Below are positions 1 through 4,751 of a stretch of DNA of 8,223 bases, one piece after another. The notes beneath the pieces are model-generated. The model worked only from the letters and a program-made list of their open reading frames with translations. It did not search any database and had not been told where the DNA came from. The stretch spans positions 1 to 8,223 of the forward strand of contig JALHTD010000073.1 of NCBI GenBank assembly GCA_022865555.1, given 5' to 3'. The position numbers and the translations under genes are program-made. Within the stretch, counting starts at the first letter, position 1; the number at the start of each line of letters is the position of its first letter. This stretch comes from Thermoanaerobaculaceae bacterium. GTDB lineage: Bacteria; Acidobacteriota; Thermoanaerobaculia; Thermoanaerobaculales; Thermoanaerobaculaceae.

Positions 1-590
1 AGGTCCACCCCCAGGGCGTCGACGCCCACCGGGATCTTGCCCACCGCCTGGGTGGCGTCGCAGTGCAACAACGCGCCGCGTTCCCGGCAAGCCATCGCGA
101 TCTCTCGGATCGGCTGGAGCGTTCCCGTCTCGTTGTTGGCGAGCATGACGGAGACCACGACCGTTTCCTTCGTGAGCGCCGCGGCCAGCCGCTCGGGGTC
201 GAGCCGGCCCAGGGCATCCACGGGGAGCACGGTTACGACGAAACCCCCTCGCGCCAGCGCCTGACACGGGTCGAGCACCGCCTTGTGCTCGGTGGCGCAG
301 GTGACGATGTGCTTGCCGCGCCGTTCGAGCGCCCACGCGGCGCCCTTGATGGCCAGGTTGTTGGACTCGGTGGCCCCGGAGGTGAAGACGATCTCCTCCG
401 GTTGGGCGCCGATACCGGCGGCGAGAAGCTCTCGCGCTCGCTCCGCGAGCTTCGCCGCCGCCCAACCGAACGGATGGGTCCGCGAGGCTGCGTTGCCGAA
501 CGTCTCCATCATGCAGGGCAGCATCGCCTCCACAACCCGGGGATCGACCGGGGTGGTGGCGTTGTGGTCCATGTAGATTGGCTGGTTCAC
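1..590 (-). CDS. iscS: Cysteine desulfurase, IscS/NifS family (partial, C-terminus off left edge)
   Basis: This is a PLP-dependent enzyme that takes sulfur from L-cysteine to give alanine and an enzyme persulfide, feeding Fe-S cluster or thiolation pathways in the cytoplasm. The first 196 residues are present. They show the N-terminal MDHNATTP motif, the cofactor-phosphate motif SGATESNN (71-78), EHKAVLD with His102, NNETG with Asn153, and HCDATQAVGK with His176, Asp178 and Gln181. His102, Asn153, Asp178 and Gln181 sit at a constant offset of two from E. coli IscS H104, N155, D180 and Q183. The PLP lysine and the catalytic cysteine loop lie beyond the window. The GTG start at 590 is chosen because AGAGG lies 5 nt upstream; an in-frame ATG at 572 lacks a well-spaced site. 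It follows the lipoprotein gene by 10 bp on the same strand, so the two probably share a transcript. IscS, NifS or a tRNA-thiolation role cannot be separated without the C-terminus. Confidence 0.95.
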   Translation of the reverse strand, partial: MNQPIYMDHNATTPVDPRVVEAMLPCMMETFGNAASRTHPFGWAAAKLAERARELLAAGIGAQPEEIVFTSGATESNNLAIKGAAWALERRGKHIVTCATEHKAVLDPCQALARGGFVVTVLPVDALGRLDPERLAAALTKETVVVSVMLANNETGTLQPIREIAMACRERGALLHCDATQAVGKIPVGVDALGVD

Positions 591-593
591 GGA

Positions 594-600
594 CTCCTCT
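594..600 (-). promoter_or_regulatory. Ribosome binding site of the cysteine desulfurase gene
   Basis: On the minus strand AGAGGAG directly follows the TGA stop of the lipoprotein gene and precedes the GTG start at 590. GAGG is 5 nt from the start. The placement suggests ribosomes finishing the lipoprotein can restart here, and it decides for GTG590 over ATG572. Confidence 0.6.
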
Positions 601-1608
601 TCACGGGTGGGTCGTGCTCCCGCCGAGGCCCTGCCAGAGCGCAAGCTCGGGGGGAAGCTCGGCCTTCGCGACCACCACGGTACCAGAGACGGCAACCGGG
701 ACCAGTTGCCGACCTTCCCCGTGGCGGGCCCAGAGCAACACGATCTCCACGCCTTCGTGGGGACCGGTGGCCCAGCGGTAGCGAAACGACCCGAAGCCGT
801 CAACTGTGAACGCCGGCGTGCTGTTCGGGGAACTGGACCGGTTCGCCTGGAACATGCTCCGCCGCTCCGGGTAGCCGTAGGCCCGGATTGTGCGCAGCCG
901 TGCATCCGAGAGAGGACGTGGCAGCTCCTCCCAGAGGACCTCGACCGCCTCGGGTTGCCACGGCTTGGCCAGCCGCCCGGAGAGGCTCATCAGGGTGCCC
1001 GGCGCCGCCGCCGAGGGAGGCGGTGCCCAACTCTGGGTCACCTCGGTGGCGAGTTCGTGGGTCATACGCACCTCGCCGCCGCGGACCGCGAGCCCGACGC
1101 CGACGTTTGTGACCCAGGGATCGAGGAGCGAGCGGCGGTGGCCGTCGTTGGGTGGGACCTCGGCCAGCATGTCCTCCACGCTGGTGGAGAGGATCCGGGC
1201 GAGCGCCGAGTCCGCGACGGTTCCCGTGGTCGAGTAGCTGCCGACGTTCTCCCCGTGGAAGCCGCTCCCGCCCGCGAGCAGGTAGCGCAGGTACGGCGGC
1301 ACCCCGCCGCGCGAGAAGTGCCCGTCACCACCCTCGTCGATGAGGATCCGGCAGTGCAAGTCGCCGACACGTTCCAGGGTCGAGTCGTAGGCCAGCGGCG
1401 GAAGGCTCAGCTCCGCCCGGGCCCCATTGATCTGGGCCACCACTGCCGCGCGCTCTGGCCGCCACGGGTCGCCGGGGGAGTCGGCCACCGTGCGCGCCGA
1501 CTGCGGCGGGGAGAGCCGCACCGGGGCACACGCCTGCACGAGCACCGCACCGAAGGTGCCGAGCGCGAGCAGGCTGTGGTAGCCTCCCACCGAGCGGCGA
1601 TGATTCAC
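601..1608 (-). CDS. CAP/SCP-domain lipoprotein (CAP superfamily, PR-1-like)
   Basis: A 335-residue predicted secreted lipoprotein. Residues 1-27 are a lipoprotein signal peptide: basic HRR near the start, a hydrophobic LLALGTFGAVLV core and a lipobox-like VQAC with Cys27 as the acylation site. A Pro-rich linker leads to a CAP domain (about 52-190) with GHFS (His97), GEN (Glu120), Glu145 and DGHRR (His157) followed by TNVGVG. These fit the His/Glu tetrad typical of CAP proteins, a fold whose bacterial members rarely have a known function. Residues about 195-335 form an extra region I do not recognise, probably beta-rich. The GTG start at 1608 is chosen because GGAGG lies 7 nt upstream; an alternative GTG at 1590 has no such site. 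With the chosen start it overlaps the divergent mutase gene by 9 bp. It is followed closely by the cysteine desulfurase gene, with no obvious functional link. Confidence 0.87.
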   Translation of the reverse strand: MNHRRSVGGYHSLLALGTFGAVLVQACAPVRLSPPQSARTVADSPGDPWRPERAAVVAQINGARAELSLPPLAYDSTLERVGDLHCRILIDEGGDGHFSRGGVPPYLRYLLAGGSGFHGENVGSYSTTGTVADSALARILSTSVEDMLAEVPPNDGHRRSLLDPWVTNVGVGLAVRGGEVRMTHELATEVTQSWAPPPSAAAPGTLMSLSGRLAKPWQPEAVEVLWEELPRPLSDARLRTIRAYGYPERRSMFQANRSSSPNSTPAFTVDGFGSFRYRWATGPHEGVEIVLLWARHGEGRQLVPVAVSGTVVVAKAELPPELALWQGLGGSTTHP

Positions 1609-3024
1609 TTCGGAACCTCCGGATGGCGCGGCATCGTTGGCCAGGACTTCACCTTTCGCAACGTGCGTCTGGTGCTGGACGCGACCCTGGAGGTCTTGCG
1701 CGGCCGGGGCGACGTGGGGGAGATCATCGTCTCCTACGATACTCGCCTGCTTTCGGAAAAGTTCGCCCGAGAGGCGGTGGAGGTTTTCACCCACTACGGC
1801 GTGGCGACCGTGATGTCCGAGCGGGACCTCCCGTCGCCATGCCTCGCCTATGCCGTTCGCGAGCGTGGTGCCACGTTGGGCGTAATGTTCACCGCTTCCC
1901 ACAACCCTGCGGAGTACAACGGCCTCAAGCTCTTCACGACCCACGGAACGCACGCGCCCCGCGAGCTCACGGATGCGATCGAGGCGGCCGTCGCGGCCAA
2001 GTCGGAGGGCTTCGAGGACTTTTACGTTCCCCAGACGCGTCTGGCGGCGACGGCACCGCTCGCCGAGGGGTACCTCGCCAGCCTGGAGCGGGACGTCGAC
2101 TGGGAGGCAATCGCGAGGAGCGGCCTGGTAGTGGCGGTGGACCCCCTTTTCGGCACCGCGCGCGAGTTCCTCGACCGCGTGCTGCTCGCCCACGACGTCC
2201 CCACCCACGTGGTCCACACGACGAAGGACCCCTACTTCGGCGGGTACGCCCCCGAGTGCACGCCGCAGAACCTCGCGGGGCTGCGGGAGAAGGTGCGTAC
2301 CAGCGGAGCTCAGATCGGTCTCGCCACCGACGGCGACGCGGATCGGTTCGGGGTGGTGGACGCCGCCTGTCGGGCGATCTCGCCGAATCTCGTGATCGCG
2401 CTGCTGGCGGAGTATCTGATCCGTCGCCGGGGCACTCCCGGGGGTATCGGGCGCACCGTGGCGACGACCCGCCTGGTGGACCGGATAGCCCACGCGGCCG
2501 ACCGCGAGATGGTGGAGACCCCGGTCGGCTTTCACAACTTCGGTCCGCTGTTCCTCTCGAAGCGCATCTCCATCGCCACCGAGGAGTCTGCAGGGCTGGG
2601 CGTGGCGGCACACCTACCCGCGCGCGACGGTATTTACGCGGCGCTCCTCATGGCCGAGTTGGTCGCCGTCGAGGGGCACTCGCTGGACGAGCTGGTGCGC
2701 GGGCTCTTTGCCCGTCACGGGACGCTGGTCTCACGCAGGGTGCAGCTTCCCCTCAAGGAGCGGACCCGAGCCGCGATCGAAAAGGTGAGCAAGAGGTCTT
2801 TCAAGGAGTTCGCCGGACAGAAGGTGACGCGCGCGGACCGCCGCGACGGCATCCTGCTCGAGCTGGCAGACGGGAGCTGGGTGCTGGCCAGGGCGGCGCA
2901 GACGGAGCCCAAGCTGCGAATCTACGCCGAGGCGACCTCGAGCGGGCAGCTGCGCGCTCTGGTGCGGGAGGTCCGGCTCGTGCTGCGTCAGGCCGAGGAA
3001 GGGGTCAGCCATGTTCGAGATTGA
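1600..3024 (+). CDS. Phosphohexomutase (phosphoglucomutase/phosphomannomutase family), divergent motifs
   Basis: A 474-residue alpha-D-phosphohexomutase, the usual size, expected to move phosphate between C1 and C6 of glucose or mannose in the cytoplasm. It begins with the family N-terminus FGTSGWRG. The catalytic phosphoserine loop is TASHNP with Ser100, and the Mg-binding loop is DGDADR (244-249). The sugar-binding segment is TEESAGLG (327-334), where relatives usually have GEESGGLS. The VGFK motif reads VGFHNF with His312. The C-terminal phosphate loop is RAAQTEP (431-437) instead of RxSGTEP. Catalytic serine and metal ligands are intact, so phosphotransfer is plausible, but sugar or phosphate specificity may differ. 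The ATG at 1600 is fixed by the conserved N-terminus although no good Shine-Dalgarno sequence precedes it; an in-frame GTG at 1576 is possible. Its end overlaps the enolase start by 14 bp. I cannot choose between glucose and mannose as substrate. Confidence 0.93.
   Translation: MIHFGTSGWRGIVGQDFTFRNVRLVLDATLEVLRGRGDVGEIIVSYDTRLLSEKFAREAVEVFTHYGVATVMSERDLPSPCLAYAVRERGATLGVMFTASHNPAEYNGLKLFTTHGTHAPRELTDAIEAAVAAKSEGFEDFYVPQTRLAATAPLAEGYLASLERDVDWEAIARSGLVVAVDPLFGTAREFLDRVLLAHDVPTHVVHTTKDPYFGGYAPECTPQNLAGLREKVRTSGAQIGLATDGDADRFGVVDAACRAISPNLVIALLAEYLIRRRGTPGGIGRTVATTRLVDRIAHAADREMVETPVGFHNFGPLFLSKRISIATEESAGLGVAAHLPARDGIYAALLMAELVAVEGHSLDELVRGLFARHGTLVSRRVQLPLKERTRAAIEKVSKRSFKEFAGQKVTRADRRDGILLELADGSWVLARAAQTEPKLRIYAEATSSGQLRALVREVRLVLRQAEEGVSHVRD
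1616..1620 (-). promoter_or_regulatory. Ribosome binding site of the CAP lipoprotein gene
   Basis: GGAGG on the minus strand, 7 nt before the GTG at 1608. It lies inside the first codons of the divergent mutase gene, where its complement encodes part of the conserved FGTSGW motif. It supports the start that makes the two genes overlap. Confidence 0.6.
2995..3004 (+). promoter_or_regulatory. Ribosome binding site of enolase
   Basis: The purine run GAGGAAGGGG ends 6 nt before the enolase ATG and lies wholly inside the last codons of the mutase gene, which supports the overlapping start. Confidence 0.6.
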
Positions 3025-4291
3025 AGAGATCATCGGGCGCGAGGTCCTCGACTCCCGGGGCAACCCGACCGTCGAGGCCGAGGTCCTGCTGTCGGGCGGC
3101 GCCGTGGGGACCGCGGTCGTTCCCTCCGGTGCATCTACCGGGAGCCGCGAGGCGCTCGAGTTGCGGGACGGCGACAAGAGCCGGTTCAGGGGCAAGGGCG
3201 TGCTGAAGGCCGTCGGCCACGTCAACGACGAGATCGCCGACGCAATCGTCGGCCTCGACGCCCGGGACCAGGTTGGCATAGACGAGACCCTCGTCGAACT
3301 GGACGGCAGCGAGGACAAGAGCAAACTAGGGGCGAACGCGATTCTTGCCGTGTCGCTCGCGACCGCCCACGCAGCGGCCGAGCAGAGCGGGCTCGCCCTC
3401 TACCGGTACCTGGGTGGCACGGCCGCCCACGTGCTGCCGGTCCCCTGCATGAACCTGATCAACGGCGGCGCGCACGCAGACAACTCCCTGGACATCCAGG
3501 CGTTCATGGCGGTGCCGCGGGGGTTCACCTCGTACGCCGACGGGCTGCGCGCCGGGGTCGAAGTGTTCCACGCGCTGCGGGAGCGCCTCAAGGCCGCCAA
3601 GCACGTCACCGCCGTCGGTGACGAGGGTGGCTTTGCACCCAACCTCCCCAGCAACCGAGCGGCACTCGAGTTCATGGTGGCGGCGATCAGGGATGCGGGC
3701 TATGAGCCCGGCCGGCAGGTGGCGATCGCCTTCGACGCCGCCGGCAGCGAGCTTCGCACCGGTGAGGGCTACTTCCTCCCCGGTGAGGGCCGTCACGGCC
3801 TCTCCGCCGATGACCTCATCTCCCTCTACGAGGAGTGGATCGGCGAGTTCCCAATCGTGTTGATCGAGGACGGGCTGGCAGAGGACGACTGGGATGGCTG
3901 GAAGAAGCTGTGCAAGCGCCTGGGGGAGCGTGTGCTTCTGGTGGGCGACGACATCTTCGTCACCAACCCCAAGATCATCGCCCGCGGCATCCAGGAGAAC
4001 GTCGCCAACGCGGTGCTGATCAAGCTGAACCAGATCGGTACCCTCACCGAGACGCAGAACGCGCTCCGGATGACCCTGCACCACGGCTGGAGGGCGATGG
4101 TGTCTCACCGTTCCGGCGAGACCGAGGACACCACCATCGCGGACCTCGTGGTCGCGTGCGGCTGCGGCCTCATCAAGACGGGCTCGGCCTCGCGCGGGGA
4201 GCGGATCGCCAAGTACAACCGGCTCCTGCGTATCGAGGAAGAGCTTGGCGACGCGGCCACCTTCGCCGGCAGGGACCCGTTTGAGCGGTGA
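3011..4291 (+). CDS. eno: Enolase (phosphopyruvate hydratase) with Glu-to-Ala active-site substitution
   Basis: A 426-residue enolase, normal length, which interconverts 2-phosphoglycerate and phosphoenolpyruvate in glycolysis and gluconeogenesis. Visible landmarks are LDSRGNPTVEAEV near the N-terminus, the mobile loop SGASTGS (39-45), His155 in GGAHADN, Glu205 in GDEGG, metal ligands Asp242, Glu286 and Asp313, Lys338 in IKLNQIGT, His366 in SHRSGET and Lys389 in KTGS. All keep constant spacing relative to the E. coli enzyme. The exception is residue 164: the normally invariant QEFM motif reads QAFM, so the Glu corresponding to yeast Glu168 is Ala (codon gcg at 3500-3502). This residue is important for catalysis in studied enolases, so activity may be lowered or altered, or the base may be a sequencing error. 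The ATG has a good ribosome site. The gene overlaps the mutase by 14 bp and its TGA overlaps the next gene's GTG by 4 bp. Confidence 0.97.
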   Translation: MFEIEEIIGREVLDSRGNPTVEAEVLLSGGAVGTAVVPSGASTGSREALELRDGDKSRFRGKGVLKAVGHVNDEIADAIVGLDARDQVGIDETLVELDGSEDKSKLGANAILAVSLATAHAAAEQSGLALYRYLGGTAAHVLPVPCMNLINGGAHADNSLDIQAFMAVPRGFTSYADGLRAGVEVFHALRERLKAAKHVTAVGDEGGFAPNLPSNRAALEFMVAAIRDAGYEPGRQVAIAFDAAGSELRTGEGYFLPGEGRHGLSADDLISLYEEWIGEFPIVLIEDGLAEDDWDGWKKLCKRLGERVLLVGDDIFVTNPKIIARGIQENVANAVLIKLNQIGTLTETQNALRMTLHHGWRAMVSHRSGETEDTTIADLVVACGCGLIKTGSASRGERIAKYNRLLRIEEELGDAATFAGRDPFER

Positions 4292-4587
4292 GACTTCCTG
4301 CCCGACGCTGGCTTTGGGCGCTGGTGCCGCTGCTGGTGGCGCTGGTCGGCTGGGGCTGGTGGCAGGCGGTGGTCGCGGAGCGGGAGACCAGGCGCGAGCT
4401 CCTCGAGCTGCGGGTGCGCCGGCAGCAGCTCGAGGAGGCGAATCGGGCGCTCGAACGCCAGGTCGAGGCGCTCAAGCACGAGCGCGAAGCCCGGGCGCGG
4501 GCGGCTCGCGAAACCCTGGACGTCGCCGCGCCGGACGAGGTGCTCGTGATCGTCCCCAAACCGACCCCTGCGAAGGGTGCAAAATAG
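4288..4587 (+). CDS. ftsB: FtsB/DivIC-like septum formation initiator
   Basis: A 99-residue single-pass membrane protein. It has a short basic N-terminus, one transmembrane helix (about 8-29, rich in Trp, Leu and Val) and a charged coiled coil (about 30-75, with repeated REL, QQLEE and LERQVEAL heptads). It ends with PDEVLVIVPKP, resembling the PGE-hydrophobic ending of FtsB/DivIC proteins. Family members form the FtsQ/DivIB-FtsL-FtsB complex that helps activate septal peptidoglycan synthesis, with the coiled coil outside the membrane. Position supports the call: enolase followed by ftsB is a known arrangement, as in Pseudomonas. The GTG start forms a GTGA overlap with the enolase stop, suggesting translational coupling; no strong ribosome site stands alone. 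Sequence conservation in this family is low, so topology and context carry much of the assignment. Confidence 0.82.
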   Translation: MRLPARRWLWALVPLLVALVGWGWWQAVVAERETRRELLELRVRRQQLEEANRALERQVEALKHEREARARAARETLDVAAPDEVLVIVPKPTPAKGAK

Positions 4588-4600
4588 AAATGCAGCATGT

Positions 4601-4620
4601 CCCTCCAAGAGGGTGGAGGG
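4601..4620 (+). terminator. Hairpin 1 after ftsB-like gene, possible terminator without U tract
   Basis: CCCTCCA (4601-4607) pairs perfectly with TGGAGGG (4614-4620) around a 6-nt loop AGAGGG, starting 13 bp after the ftsB-like stop codon. The position suits a terminator or an mRNA 3' end stabiliser, but no T run follows, so factor-independent termination is doubtful. Its 3' arm also belongs to a G-run cluster. Confidence 0.35.
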
Positions 4621-4658
4621 TGGGATGCACGGTGGGTGATCACGTGAGAGAAGAGCGA

Positions 4659-4677
4659 GTCCCGCCTGCGGCGGGAC
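4659..4677 (+). repeat. Perfect inverted repeat (hairpin 2)
   Basis: GTCCCGCC (4659-4666) and GGCGGGAC (4670-4677) form an 8-bp GC-rich stem with a TGC loop. A second copy of GCGGGAC at 4729-4735 could compete for the left arm, so an alternative fold is possible. Role unknown. Confidence 0.55.
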
Positions 4678-4691
4678 GAGCGTGGGAGGCG

Positions 4692-4741
4692 CGGGGGGTC
4701 TGTAGCGTCGGAGGGTGGGCGGAGCGAAGCGGGACCCCCCG
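4692..4741 (+). repeat. Long-loop inverted repeat just before the kinase start (hairpin 3)
   Basis: CGGGGGGTC (4692-4700) and GACCCCCCG (4733-4741) are exact complements over 9 bp with a 32-nt loop. The right arm ends 10 nt before the kinase ATG, so in RNA the stem would cover the ribosome-docking region. It could hinder kinase translation, but no evidence of regulation is visible beyond the geometry. Confidence 0.5.
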
Positions 4742-4751
4742 GACTAGATAG

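Larger units (their letters stand above)
4588..4751 (+). other. Structured G-rich spacer between ftsB-like and kinase genes
   Basis: A 164-bp spacer, the longest non-coding stretch here, in a window whose other genes mostly overlap. It holds three perfect inverted repeats (4601-4620, 4659-4677 and 4692-4741) and several G runs. Short words recur, such as GAGCG (three times) and GCGGGAC (twice). No convincing -35/-10 promoter and no U-tract terminator could be picked by eye, and no Shine-Dalgarno sequence precedes the kinase ATG. It may end the mutase-enolase-ftsB transcript, act as an RNA leader of the kinase gene, or be a dispersed palindromic repeat. Confidence 0.55.

Noticed and set aside
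607..1599. Open plus-strand frame running into the mutase gene, as if the mutase had a 331-residue N-terminal extension
   Set aside because: It is antisense to the CAP lipoprotein, is very Arg/Pro/Ala rich without domain features, and the mutase family starts at FGTSGW. High-GC shadow.
1609..2613. Minus-strand frame upstream of and continuous with the lipoprotein
   Set aside because: Antisense to the mutase, and the signal peptide with lipobox fixes the true N-terminus near 1608. Composition is typical of a GC-rich shadow.
1623..3206. Long plus-strand frame of 527 residues across the mutase and enolase starts
   Set aside because: Out of frame with two strongly recognisable genes, extremely rich in Arg and Gly, no motifs.
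4636..4646. Overlapping palindromes GTGATCAC and CACGTG as an operator
   Set aside because: Short palindromes of this size occur by chance in GC-rich DNA, and no promoter elements are visible next to them.
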